Made by a program: the position numbers and the translations under genes | Shown: positions 15,785-24,440 of the stretch, piece by piece | Numbering within the stretch: the stretch's first letter is position 1 | Layout: every line of letters begins with the position of its first letter | Notes under the pieces: model-generated | The model's input: only the letters and a program-made list of their open reading frames with translations | Databases searched by the model: none | Told to the model about the DNA's origin: nothing | Origin: Streptomyces sp. SAT1 | GTDB lineage: Bacteria > Actinomycetota > Actinomycetes > Streptomycetales > Streptomycetaceae | Direction: 5' to 3' | Assembly (NCBI RefSeq): GCF_001654495.1 | Contig: NZ_CP015849.1 | Span: 6,861,001-6,925,000, forward strand | Length of the DNA stretch: 64,000 bases

Positions 15785-16857
15785 AGTTCGGCGATCCTGC
15801 GGCGGCGGACGAGCGCGATGAAGACGGGCGCCCCGGCGAAGGCCGTCACGATACCGGCCTGGATCTCACCGGGCCGGGCGAGCACCCGGCCGAGCAGGTC
15901 CGAACCGAGGAGCAGCACGGCCCCGAACACCATGGAGTACGGCAGCAGCCAGCGGTGGTCGGGCCCGGTGAGCGCCCTGGCCAGATGCGGGACGGCCAGG
16001 CCGACGAAGGCGATCGGTCCGACGGCGGCCGTCGCCGCTCCGCACAGCAGGGTGACGGCGAGCATCCCGAGGGCGCGGGTGCGGCGCACCCGGGTGCCGA
16101 GCGCACGGGCCGTGTCGTCGCCCAGGGCCAGCGAGTTGAGCGCGCCGGACAGCCCGAGGGCGAGCAGGGCGCCCGCGCCGAGGAACGGCGCCACCTCCGT
16201 GACGACCGACATCGGCTGCCCGGCCAGCGAGCCCACGCCCCAGAACCGGAACTGGTCGAACACGTCCGGCCGCAGCAGGGTGACGACGGAGATCAGCGCG
16301 CCGAGCACGGCGCTGACGGCGGTGCCCGCGAGCGCGAGCCGCACCGGCGCGGGCCCCGACCGGCCGCGCGAGCCGAGCACCTGGACCACCACGGCGGCCA
16401 GCCCGGCACCGGCGAACGCGAACCAGACGCAGAACGACGGATCGGTGCTGCGCCACAGGGCGATCGCCACGACCACGGCCGCCGAGGCGCCCATGTTGAC
16501 GCCGAGGATGCCGGGGTCGGCGAGCGGATTGCGGGTCAGCGCCTGCATCAGGACGCCCGCGAGGCCGAGCGCGGCACCGACGGCGACGCCGAGCAGCGTC
16601 CGGGGCAGCCGCAGGTCCCAGACGACCGAGCCGTCCACCGAGGTGCGGCCGTGCAGCAGCGCGTGCAGCACCTCGCCGGACGGAATGGCCTTGGCACCGA
16701 CGGCGACGCTCGCCACGACGGCCAGGGCCAGCAGCGCGCAGGCGAGGAGCAGACCGAGCAGCCGGACGGCGGCAGCAGTCCGGCGCCGTCTTCGGCCGGT
16801 GTCCTGTGCCGCTGCTTCCGGCACCACGGTGGTGGTGCTCAGAGTGGTGGTGCCCAT
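15781..16857 (-). CDS. FecCD family siderophore ABC permease
   Basis: The 358-residue integral membrane protein has the same family motifs as its downstream partner: LRLPRTLLGVAVGAALGLAG, QALTRNPLADPGILGVNMGA, GDDTARALGTRVRRTR and GPIAFVGLAVPHLARAL. It is the first gene of the minus-strand operon, preceded by GAGGAGCACC and, 47 bp upstream, by an iron box. No ATPase gene of the FecE type accompanies these permeases in the window. Confidence 0.93.
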   Translation of the reverse strand: MGTTTLSTTTVVPEAAAQDTGRRRRRTAAAVRLLGLLLACALLALAVVASVAVGAKAIPSGEVLHALLHGRTSVDGSVVWDLRLPRTLLGVAVGAALGLAGVLMQALTRNPLADPGILGVNMGASAAVVVAIALWRSTDPSFCVWFAFAGAGLAAVVVQVLGSRGRSGPAPVRLALAGTAVSAVLGALISVVTLLRPDVFDQFRFWGVGSLAGQPMSVVTEVAPFLGAGALLALGLSGALNSLALGDDTARALGTRVRRTRALGMLAVTLLCGAATAAVGPIAFVGLAVPHLARALTGPDHRWLLPYSMVFGAVLLLGSDLLGRVLARPGEIQAGIVTAFAGAPVFIALVRRRRIAEL

Positions 16858-16903
16858 GGTGCTCCTCGGCGACGTACCCGCCGGTCAGAGCGCCGGCAGG
16901 GAC

Positions 16904-16922
16904 TTAGCTTAGCCTTGCCTAA
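16904..16922 (-). promoter_or_regulatory. iron box (DmdR/IdeR-type operator)
   Basis: TTAGCTTAGCCTTGCCTAA matches the 19-bp actinobacterial iron box TTAGGTTAGGCTAACCTAA at 15 positions. It lies just upstream of the FecCD operon and predicts Fe2+-dependent repression. Confidence 0.85.
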
Positions 16923-17006
16923 GCACGCTAGTGGCGCCGTCGCAGGCGCGGCAAGGCGGTCGGGCGCCACCTCGTGTCGCCGATCCGCCAACCCCGTCCA
17001 ACCCCG

Positions 17007-17762
17007 TCAGGCGGCCCGGTCCGCCCGCTCCCGGGAACGGGCGAAGTAGGCGGCGGGCGTGGACCCCGTCACCCGGCGGAACGCGGCGACGAAGGCGCTG
17101 GGCGTCGCATAGCCCACCCGCTCGGCCACCCGCCCCACCGGCTCGCCCTCGGCGAGGTGCGCGAGCGCCGCCTGGAGCCGGGCGTGGGTCCGCCACTGGG
17201 TGAACGTCAGGCCCGTATCGGCGAGGAACAGCCGCAGCAGGGTGCGCGCGCTGGAGCCGACCGCGTACGCCAGTTCGGCCAGCCCCCGCTGGTCCGCGGG
17301 GTCCTCCAGCAGCAGCGCCGCGGCCTCCCGCGCCCGCGGATCGGCCGGCAGCGGCAGTTCGAACACCGCGCCGTCCGCCGGGCGCAGCACCTCCAGCAGG
17401 ACGGCCTCGGCGTGCGTGCGCACCCCCGGCGGCAGCTCACCGGCCAGATAGCCGATCAGATGCCGGGCCAGCGGGGAGACGGCGAGCACCGTGGGCCGGG
17501 GCCAGGCCAGCGGACAGGAGACCGGATCGAGGTAGACGCCCTGGAGCACCGACTCCCGCAGGGCCGCGGTGGCGTGCCGGACCCCTCCCGGGATCCACAG
17601 CGCCAGATGCGGCGGCAGCACCCAGCAGCGGTCCTGGATGTCGACCGTGACCACGCCCGTGCTCGCCCAGGCGAGCTGGTGCTCACCGTGCACATGGTGG
17701 TGGAAGGACTGCCCCCTGGCCATCTCGAACCGTTCGAGACCGATGGTCTTCTCGTCTGCCAT
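17007..17762 (-). CDS. AraC family transcriptional regulator
   Basis: The 251-residue protein has an N-terminal cupin-like sensor (SFHHHVHGEHQLAWASTGVV, HLALWIPGGVRHA) and a C-terminal double helix-turn-helix (RTLLRLFLADTGLTFTQWR, VGRVAERVGYATPSAFVAAFRRVTGSTPAAYF). This AraC class often controls siderophore genes with the siderophore as inducer. It is divergent from the ABC pair and shares the control region with an iron box, so it probably activates one or both operons. Confidence 0.9.
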   Translation of the reverse strand: MADEKTIGLERFEMARGQSFHHHVHGEHQLAWASTGVVTVDIQDRCWVLPPHLALWIPGGVRHATAALRESVLQGVYLDPVSCPLAWPRPTVLAVSPLARHLIGYLAGELPPGVRTHAEAVLLEVLRPADGAVFELPLPADPRAREAAALLLEDPADQRGLAELAYAVGSSARTLLRLFLADTGLTFTQWRTHARLQAALAHLAEGEPVGRVAERVGYATPSAFVAAFRRVTGSTPAAYFARSRERADRAA

Positions 17763-17846
17763 GCCGGTGTCCCTGCCTCTGCCCGGTGCGCGCCCCGCCG
17801 CCGTCGGCCGTGGCCGATGCGCGACATACGGTGGCGCCCTGCTGCG

Positions 17847-17876
17847 TTTACGACAAAAGTAAGGTGACCCTAACGT
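17847..17876 (+). promoter_or_regulatory. promoter of the ABC exporter operon
   Basis: TTTACG (17847-17852) and TAACGT (17871-17876) are 18 bp apart. The predicted start falls at the GTG at 17883, so the mRNA is probably leaderless. The iron box covers the -10. Confidence 0.65.
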
Positions 17877-17878
17877 AG
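17860..17878 (+). promoter_or_regulatory. iron box overlapping the -10 element
   Basis: The reverse complement CTACGTTAGGGTCACCTTA matches the Streptomyces-style iron box TTAGGTTAGGCTCACCTAA at 15 of 19 positions. Its location over the -10 fits repression by DmdR under iron-replete conditions. Confidence 0.72.
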
Positions 17879-17882
17879 CCGG

Positions 17883-19607
17883 GTGACCGCAGCCGCCCCC
17901 GCTCCGCCCCGCCGTCCGCCCGACCGCCGCTCGGAGCCCTCGGGACCGTCCCCCGCGTCCTGCGCCTCACCCCGGGCGCTGCTGCGGTGGGCCGTGGGCG
18001 AGCGCCGCGGCGACCTGGTACTGGCGGCGGTGCTGCTGAGCACGCACCAACTGGGCGAGGCGCTGGTGCCGGTGCTCGTCGGCGCCACGGTCGGCCGGGC
18101 CGTACGGTCCGGCACCCCCGCCTCGACGGCCTGCTGGCTCGCTCTGCTGGCGGCGGACTTCCTGATGCTGTCCCTGTCCTACCGCTTCGGCGCGCGGGCG
18201 GCCGTCCGGGTGCGGCAGCACACCGAGCACCGGCTGCGCATGGCCCTCACGGAACGGGTGCTGCACCCGTCCGGCGGGGTACGGCTGGTGCCGGGCGACC
18301 TGCTCAGCCGGGCCTCCGGCGACGCCGAACGGGTGGGCGCCTTCGCGGGCACCCTCGCCGGCACGGTGGCCGCGGTCGTCGTCCTGCTCGGTTCCACGGT
18401 GCTGCTGCTGCGCATCCACCCCGGGCTCGGCGCGCTCGTCGTGGCGGGCACCGCGGCCGTCCTGCTCGCGCAGAACCGCCTCTCCCACGCCCTGCACCGC
18501 ACCAGCGGCACCGAACAGGCCCTCCAGGCGCGGGCCACCGCGCTCGCCGAGGACGTGGTGCGGGGGCTGCGGGTGCTCCGGGGCATCGGCGCCGAGCGCG
18601 CCGTCGCCGCCGACTACGCCCGGGTCAGCCGGGACGCCGTGGGCGCGGCCCGGCGTGCGGTGTCCGCCGAGGGCGCACTCGTGTCGGTGGGCGTCCTGCT
18701 CACCGGGCTCTATCTGGCGGCCGTCGCCGCGCTCGGCGGCGCCCTCGCCCTGGACGGCCGGATCGGTCTCGGCCCGCTGATCGCCGCTCTCGGCCTCGCC
18801 CGGTTCGTCAGCGGTCCGATGCGCGTCGCCGCCACCGCCCACGCCCGCTACGTCCGCGCCCTCGCCTCCTCCGCCCGCGTCCACGAGGTGCTCACCGCGC
18901 CCCCGGCCGTGACGGAGCCGACCGCGGCCGGTACTGCGCCCGGCACTGTGGCCGGTGCTGTGGGCGAAGCGCCCGCCGTCGCCTTCCACGGCGTATCGCT
19001 GCCGGGCGGGAGCCGCGCCCGGTGGACCGCCGAGGCGGGCCGGATGACCGGCCTGGTCTGCGCCGACCCCGCCGACGCGGACGCCGTCGCCCTGCTGCTC
19101 GCCCGCGAAGAGGACCCCGGGGAGGGGCGGATCCTGCTCGACGGCACCGCACTGGACCGGTTCGCCCTGGACACGCTCCGAACCGCCCTCCTGGTCTGCC
19201 ACCACGAACCGGTGCTGCTGCCCGGCACCGTCGCCGACAACCTGGCCGCCCTCACCGAGGACACCGCCGCCGTCGCCGAGGCGGCCCGCGCCGCCCGCGC
19301 CGACCAGGTCCTCGGTGCCGTGGCCCACGGCGCCCGCACCCGGGTCGGCGACCGCGGCGAGACCCTCTCGGGCGGCCAGCGCCAGCGCGTCGCCCTGGCC
19401 CGCGCGCTCGCCGCCCGCTCACCGGTGCTGGTGCTGCACGACCCGACCACCGCCGTGGACGCGGCGACGGAGGACGTCATCGCCGACCGCGTACGCCGCG
19501 CACGCACCGGCCGCACCACCCTCGTCATCACCGACAGCCCGTCCTGGCTCGCCCGCTGCGACCAGGTCGTCCACCTCCCCACACCCGAGCGGACGGCGAC
19601 CTCATGA
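17883..19607 (+). CDS. ABC transporter half (exporter fold), degenerate ATPase
   Basis: The 574-residue protein has a six-helix exporter-type membrane domain (about 40-330) and a C-terminal nucleotide-binding domain. The Walker A region (near 391-400) reads CADPADADAV instead of GxxGxGKS/T. The Walker B segment is VLVLHDPTTAVD, with His519-Asp520 replacing the usual Asp-Glu. The signature LSGGQRQR (about 495-502) is intact. This subunit therefore cannot bind ATP normally but can donate its signature motif to a partner. The next gene overlaps it by ATGA and encodes the complementary half. The iron box indicates siderophore transport, IrtAB-like import or siderophore export. Confidence 0.9.
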   Translation: MTAAAPAPPRRPPDRRSEPSGPSPASCASPRALLRWAVGERRGDLVLAAVLLSTHQLGEALVPVLVGATVGRAVRSGTPASTACWLALLAADFLMLSLSYRFGARAAVRVRQHTEHRLRMALTERVLHPSGGVRLVPGDLLSRASGDAERVGAFAGTLAGTVAAVVVLLGSTVLLLRIHPGLGALVVAGTAAVLLAQNRLSHALHRTSGTEQALQARATALAEDVVRGLRVLRGIGAERAVAADYARVSRDAVGAARRAVSAEGALVSVGVLLTGLYLAAVAALGGALALDGRIGLGPLIAALGLARFVSGPMRVAATAHARYVRALASSARVHEVLTAPPAVTEPTAAGTAPGTVAGAVGEAPAVAFHGVSLPGGSRARWTAEAGRMTGLVCADPADADAVALLLAREEDPGEGRILLDGTALDRFALDTLRTALLVCHHEPVLLPGTVADNLAALTEDTAAVAEAARAARADQVLGAVAHGARTRVGDRGETLSGGQRQRVALARALAARSPVLVLHDPTTAVDAATEDVIADRVRRARTGRTTLVITDSPSWLARCDQVVHLPTPERTATS

Positions 19608-21712
19608 CGACCCCGGACGCCACACCTGCCGCTGCCCCGGGCCGTGCCCCGGCCGACGCGTCGGGCGAAGCCCTGGCCGCTGCCCCGGCCGGGGCCCCGG
19701 ACCGCCTCCGGGCCGAGACCCCGGCCGCCCCTCGCCGGGCCCCGTCCGGTGAAGCCCCGGACGGCACCCCGGACGACGCCTCCTGCGGCACCCCGGCCGA
19801 GGCTCCACCCGGCACCCCGGCCGACACACCACGCGGCGGCCGGGCCGTGGCTCCCACCGCTGCCCCCGGCGGCGCCCCGGCCGCACCCCGGGCTGTACCT
19901 CCGCCCGAGGCCTCGCCCGAGCCCTCGCCCGCCGACCCGGACGGCGTGCCCTCGCTCCTGCCGGTGGCCACCGGGCGGCAGACTCGGGCGCGGTTGCGGG
20001 GGGCTCTGCGGGGGCGTTGGGGGGCACTGTGGACGGCGCTCGCCGCGCTGGTGCTCGACAGCTGTCTGAGCCTGGCGGGGCCGGTCGCGATCGGGTGGAT
20101 CACCCAGGCCGTGACGGACCACCGGGGCCCCGGTGCGCTGGTGCGGCCGGTCGGGCTGCTGGCGAGCGCCGCCGTGGCGGGGGCGCTGACCGGATGGGCC
20201 GCGACCGTCCTGCTGGCGCGGGTCGTGCTGACGGTGACGGGACGGCTGCGCGAGGACGCGGTCGCCGCCGCGCTGGTCCTGCCCGTGGATACCGTGGAGG
20301 CGGGCGGCACCGGCGACCTCGTGGCGCGGGTCTCCGGCGACACGGACCGTGTCTCCGAGGCCGCCTCCGGAGCCCTGGGCGACTTCGCGGCGGCGGCGCT
20401 GACCATCCTCGCCGCCCTCGCCGGACTGGCCGCGCTGGACTGGCGGTTCGCCGTCGCCGGACTGCTCGCCGTGCCCCTCCAGGCGTACACGCTGCGCTGG
20501 TACCTGCGCACCTCCCGGCCGCTCTACGCCGCCGGGAGGACCGCCGAGGGAGGCCGCGCCTCCGCCCTGCTCGGCGCCTTCACCGCGCTGCCCACCCTGC
20601 GCGCCCTGCGCCTGGGGCCGGGGCGGCACGCCCGGGTGGCGGCGGCCTCGCGGGACGCGATGGCGTACGAGTTCCGGGCGGCGCGGGCGGCGACCCGCTT
20701 CTACGGCAGGCTCAACCTCGCCGAGTTCCTCGGACTGAGCGCCGTCCTGCTCGCGGCCTGGTGGCTGGTGTGCACCGGCCACGCCGACATCGGCGCCGCG
20801 ACCACCGCCGCCCTGTTCTTCGCCGGGCTGTTCGACCCCGTGAACATCCTGCTCGGCACCTTCGACAGCGTGCAGCGGGCGACCGCCGCGCTGGCCCGGA
20901 TCGTCGGCGTCACCCTGCACACCCCGGACCCCGTCCACGGCGCGCGCCCGTCCCGGCCGGGGCCGCGGCCGGGCACCGGGATCGTGGTGCGCGGGGTCCG
21001 CCACCGCTACGGCGACGGGCCCGACGTCCTGCACGGCATCGACCTCGATCTCCGCCCCGGTCGGCGGCTGGCCGTGGTCGGCGCGACCGGCTCGGGCAAG
21101 TCGACGCTGGCGGCGCTGATCGCCGGGACGCGTCCGCCGTCCGCGGGCAGCGTCACGCTGGACGGCGTACCCACCGGAGACCTCGCCCGCCCCGGAGCGG
21201 ACGGCGACCGGCGGATCGCCCTGGTCACCCAGGAGCACCACCTCTTCCCGGGCACCCTCGCCGACAACCTCCGCCTCGCGTCCCGCGACGCCCCGGACAG
21301 CGCGCTGGACGCCGCGCTGACCGCCGTGGGCGCCGCGGACTGGGCCGCCGCGCTGCCGGAGGGCACCGGCACCGTCGTGGGCCGCGGCGGCTTCCGGCTC
21401 ACCGCCCGCCAGACCCAGCAGCTCGCCCTCGCCCGGGTCCTGCTGCTCGACCCGGAGGTGGTGGTGCTGGACGAGGCGACGGCCGAGGCGGGCAGCGACA
21501 CCGCCCGCACCCTGGACCGCGCGGCCCTGGCGGTCACCGAGGGCCGCACCGCGGTCGTCGTCGCCCACCGCCTCTCCCAGGCGGCCACCGCCGACACCGT
21601 GCTGGTGATGGAGGACGGCCGCGTCACCGAGCGGGGCCGGCCCGGTGAACTGCGGGCCGCGGGCGGCGCCTACGCCCGGCTGTGGGAGTCGTGGGCCCGC
21701 GGCCGGCAGTGA
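19604..21712 (+). CDS. ABC transporter half, partner with intact Walker motifs
   Basis: The 702-residue protein begins with about 115 residues of Ala/Pro/Gly-rich low-complexity sequence. A six-helix exporter-type membrane domain and an ATPase domain follow. Walker A is canonical (GATGSGKST, Lys about 499) and Walker B is VVVLDEAT (about 618-625). The signature motif is degraded to LTARQTQQ (about 599-606). Pairing with the upstream half gives one complete ATP site (this Walker A/B plus the partner's LSGGQ) and one dead site, as in asymmetric ABC heterodimers. Translational coupling (ATGA) supports fixed stoichiometry. Confidence 0.91.
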   Translation: MTTPDATPAAAPGRAPADASGEALAAAPAGAPDRLRAETPAAPRRAPSGEAPDGTPDDASCGTPAEAPPGTPADTPRGGRAVAPTAAPGGAPAAPRAVPPPEASPEPSPADPDGVPSLLPVATGRQTRARLRGALRGRWGALWTALAALVLDSCLSLAGPVAIGWITQAVTDHRGPGALVRPVGLLASAAVAGALTGWAATVLLARVVLTVTGRLREDAVAAALVLPVDTVEAGGTGDLVARVSGDTDRVSEAASGALGDFAAAALTILAALAGLAALDWRFAVAGLLAVPLQAYTLRWYLRTSRPLYAAGRTAEGGRASALLGAFTALPTLRALRLGPGRHARVAAASRDAMAYEFRAARAATRFYGRLNLAEFLGLSAVLLAAWWLVCTGHADIGAATTAALFFAGLFDPVNILLGTFDSVQRATAALARIVGVTLHTPDPVHGARPSRPGPRPGTGIVVRGVRHRYGDGPDVLHGIDLDLRPGRRLAVVGATGSGKSTLAALIAGTRPPSAGSVTLDGVPTGDLARPGADGDRRIALVTQEHHLFPGTLADNLRLASRDAPDSALDAALTAVGAADWAAALPEGTGTVVGRGGFRLTARQTQQLALARVLLLDPEVVVLDEATAEAGSDTARTLDRAALAVTEGRTAVVVAHRLSQAATADTVLVMEDGRVTERGRPGELRAAGGAYARLWESWARGRQ

Positions 21713-21758
21713 GGGCGGGGCGCCGGGCCGGGCGGCGGCGCACCCGGGCCGGCGCGGC

Positions 21759-22058
21759 TCACTCCCGGCCCTCGCCGCCCTTGGCCGGCCACACCCCGGT
21801 CGAGCGCGCGATGGCCTGGGCGCCCGCGCGGTCCACGGTGCTGCGCACCACGGCGAACAGGGCGCCCTGCACCGCGGCGGCCAGCAGGATCTCGCCCCAG
21901 TGCCGGTTCTCGTCGAGCGCGTCGGGGGCGTCGTCCTCGTGCCGGAACGCCTTCCACGCCGTGCGGAACACCTTCCCGGCCACGGCGCCGCCGACCCAGC
22001 CCAGCACGAACCCCACGGGCTGGTAGGCGAGCGGGAGCTTGTTCTTCTTCTTGGCCAC
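21759..22058 (-). CDS. DUF4235 family membrane protein
   Basis: The 99-residue protein starts with a Lys-rich patch (AKKKNKLPLAYQPVG), then has a Gly-rich helix (GFVLGWVGGAVAGKVFRTAWK) and a second hydrophobic segment (GEILLAAAVQGALFAVVRS). This is the recognisable DUF4235 pattern of actinomycetes; function unknown. The GTG start is supported by AAGGAGGACGAAG. Confidence 0.88.
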   Translation of the reverse strand: MAKKKNKLPLAYQPVGFVLGWVGGAVAGKVFRTAWKAFRHEDDAPDALDENRHWGEILLAAAVQGALFAVVRSTVDRAGAQAIARSTGVWPAKGGEGRE

Positions 22059-22071
22059 CTTCGTCCTCCTT

Positions 22072-22134
22072 CTCGGACTTCTCGGACTTCTACGAGTTCT
22101 ACGAGGTCTACGAGTTCTACGACTTCTCGTCTCT
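22072..22134. repeat. 9-bp minisatellite, about seven units
   Basis: Units of the form CTACGAGTT/CTCGGACTT repeat head-to-tail from 22072 to 22134 with small changes. They fill the space between the DUF4235 gene's ribosome-binding site and the end of the next gene. Copy number may vary between strains. Confidence 0.75.
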
Positions 22135-22139
22135 CCGGG

Positions 22140-23162
22140 TCAGGGCCGGCCGCGGGGCGGCACCCGCTCCGCCTCCGGCACCGGCCCAGGCGGGGTGCCG
22201 TCGCCGAAGGGTCGCCCGCCGAGCTCCTCACGCCGGTGCGGCGTGAGCCAGCCGGACAGGTCGGGCCCGAGCGGCACGATGCCGGTCGGGTTGATGCCCG
22301 TGTGCACCTGGTAGTAGTGCCGCTTGATGTGGTCGAAGTCGACCGTGTCCCCGAAACCGGGCGTCTGGTAGAGATCGCGGGCGTACGCCCACAGCACCGG
22401 GTTCTCCGCCAGCTTCCAGCGGTTGCACTTGAAGTGCCCGTGGTAGACGGCGTCGAAGCGGACCAGCGTCGTGAACAGCCGGATGTCCGCCTCGGTGATC
22501 GTGTCGCCCACGAGATAGCGCTGCCCGGCCAGCCGCCGCGCCAGCAGCTCAAGACGCCGGAACACTCCCTCGTACGCCCTCTCGTACTCCTCCTGACCGG
22601 TGGCGAAACCCGCGCGGTACACGCCGTTGTTGACGTCCTCGTACACCTCGCCCATCACCGTGTCGATCTCGTCGCGCAGGGCCCGCGGGTACAGGTCGGG
22701 CGCCCCGGGCCGGTGCAGGGCCGTCCACTCGGTGGCCAGGTCCAGGGTGATCTGCTGAAAGTCGTTGGTGACCAGCTCGCCGCTGGGCACGTCGACCACC
22801 GCGGGCACACTCACCCCGCCGGGGTACCCGGCCTCGCGCCGGTCGTACGCCTCGCTGAGGAAGCGGATGCCGAGGACCGGGTCCCGGCCGCCGGGGTCGA
22901 GCGTGAAACGCCAGCTGCGGTCGTCCTGGATCGGGTCGACGACGGCCAGGGACAGGGCGTCCTCCAGACCGAGCAGCCGACGCGACACCAGCGCCCGGCT
23001 CGCCCAGGGGCACGCCCGGCTGACCACCAGCCGGTACCGCCCGGCGGCCACCGGCCAGCCGTCCCGGCCGTCCGCGGTGATCCGGTCGGCGAAATGACTC
23101 TTCGAACGCTTGAACTTCTTGTGGCCGTAGGAACGGTTGCCGTCGTCGTCCCCGTCGCTCAT
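22140..23162 (-). CDS. glutathionyl-hydroquinone reductase-like transferase
   Basis: The 340-residue protein belongs to the ECM4/YqjG (Xi-class) glutathione transferase family. The catalytic Cys sits in SRACPWASRALV, the thioredoxin-fold segment includes SVPAVVD and TNDFQQI, and the C-terminal helical domain has YLVGDTITEADIRLFTTLVRFD and KCNRWKL. Such enzymes reductively remove thiols from hydroquinones; actinomycetes would use mycothiol. GGGAGGA lies 8 bases before the ATG. Confidence 0.92.
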   Translation of the reverse strand: MSDGDDDGNRSYGHKKFKRSKSHFADRITADGRDGWPVAAGRYRLVVSRACPWASRALVSRRLLGLEDALSLAVVDPIQDDRSWRFTLDPGGRDPVLGIRFLSEAYDRREAGYPGGVSVPAVVDVPSGELVTNDFQQITLDLATEWTALHRPGAPDLYPRALRDEIDTVMGEVYEDVNNGVYRAGFATGQEEYERAYEGVFRRLELLARRLAGQRYLVGDTITEADIRLFTTLVRFDAVYHGHFKCNRWKLAENPVLWAYARDLYQTPGFGDTVDFDHIKRHYYQVHTGINPTGIVPLGPDLSGWLTPHRREELGGRPFGDGTPPGPVPEAERVPPRGRP

Positions 23163-23303
23163 GCCCGGTCCTCCCTGCCGTCGAGGCGTGCTGGTGAACA
23201 CGTTCCCCGAAATCCGCCGACGGCACGGTGTGACACCCACCGACCGGGGCATTCGGCGAACGTGAGCGGGACATCCGAGAACGCGGCCGGGACGGGTACG
23301 GAG

Positions 23304-24332
23304 ATGAAGGGAGCCGAGGCGGAGGCGGAAGCGAGCCGTGCGGCCGGGGGCGGCCCGGGACCGGCCGCCGACCGCAAGACCCGCGTCACCGTGCTGGTGG
23401 CGCTCGCGGCGAACCTGGTCATCGCGGTCGCCAAGGCCGTCGGCGGCCTGATCGCGCACTCACCGGCCCTGCTCTCGGAGGCGGCGCACTCCGTCGCCGA
23501 CAGCCTCAACGAGATCTTCCTGCTGGCCGCGCTGCGCCGCAGCCGCCGCCCCGCCGACCGGCGCCACCCCTTCGGCTACGGCAAGGAGCGGTTCTTCTGG
23601 TCGCTGCTCGCGGCCGTCGGCATCTTCGTCATGGGCGGCTGCTTCTCCTTCTTCCAGGGCGTCGAGGCCCTGCGCAACGGCGCCCACGAGACGTTCTCCG
23701 GCTATGTGGTCGGTCTGGTCGTGCTCGGCGTCGCGCTCCTGGCCGAGGGCACCTCCCTGCTGCGGGCGCTGCTCCAGGTGCGCGGGCAGGGCGGCGCAGC
23801 GGGGCTGCGCGACCCCGCGCTGCGCACGGTCGTCGCCGAGGACGGCACCGCCGTGCTGGGCGTCACGCTCGCCATCGCCGGCATGGCCCTGCACATGGTC
23901 ACCGGTCAGGTCGTCTGGGAGGCGTCCGCCTCGCTGGCGATCGGCGCGCTGCTCGTCTACGTCGCCTACCGCCTGGGCCGCGACGCACGCGACCAGCTGA
24001 TCGGCGAGGCCGCCGACCCGGAACTCGCCGGGCGCATCCGCAGCCTGCTGCGCGCGCAGCCGGAGATCGACAGCGTGGAGGCGCTGCTCACCATGAAGCT
24101 GGGCCTCGACTCCGTCCTGGTGGCCGCCCGGGTGGATCTGGCGCCCGGCATGGACAGCGAGCGGGTCGAGGAGGTCGCGGTGCGCATCAAGCGGTCCATC
24201 GCGCACACCGTGCCCGAGGCGGACCAGATCTTCCTCGACGTGACCGACCGCCCCGCCGCCGAGGCGGAGCAGAGTCCCGCCGTCGTGGCAGAGCAGGGCC
24301 CCGCCGCGACGGGGGAACGCGGCGGGGCCTGA
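23304..24332 (+). CDS. cation diffusion facilitator family exporter
   Basis: The 342-residue protein has the CDF layout: TM1 with NLVIAVAKAVGGLIAHSPALLSEA, the metal site HSVADSLNE in TM2, four more helices (with VAEDGTAVLGV carrying another site Asp) and a C-terminal cytoplasmic domain. It likely exports Zn2+, Co2+ or a similar divalent cation in exchange for protons. The start could be GTG at 23262; the ATG at 23304 is used because more of the upstream sequence looks non-coding. A hairpin overlaps its last codons. Confidence 0.88.
   Translation: MKGAEAEAEASRAAGGGPGPAADRKTRVTVLVALAANLVIAVAKAVGGLIAHSPALLSEAAHSVADSLNEIFLLAALRRSRRPADRRHPFGYGKERFFWSLLAAVGIFVMGGCFSFFQGVEALRNGAHETFSGYVVGLVVLGVALLAEGTSLLRALLQVRGQGGAAGLRDPALRTVVAEDGTAVLGVTLAIAGMALHMVTGQVVWEASASLAIGALLVYVAYRLGRDARDQLIGEAADPELAGRIRSLLRAQPEIDSVEALLTMKLGLDSVLVAARVDLAPGMDSERVEEVAVRIKRSIAHTVPEADQIFLDVTDRPAAEAEQSPAVVAEQGPAATGERGGA
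24297..24329 (+). terminator. hairpin overlapping the CDF gene end
   Basis: An 11-bp perfect stem (24297-24307 with 24319-24329) ends directly before the TGA. It may act in termination or in mRNA 3' stability. Confidence 0.5.
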
Positions 24333-24406
24333 GAGACGGGTGCCCGCCGCGTGCCCCCTCCATGCCTCCGGGGCCGGGATCCGCCCGGAACGGACGCACC
24401 GAGGGG

Positions 24407-24434
24407 CGGCCGGGCCCCTGGGTGTGCCCGGCCG
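24407..24434. terminator. hairpin terminator between convergent genes
   Basis: A 9-bp stem (24407-24415 with 24426-24434) around a 10-base loop lies between the CDF gene and the convergent oxidoreductase gene. Confidence 0.65.
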
Positions 24435-24440
24435 TCCGGC

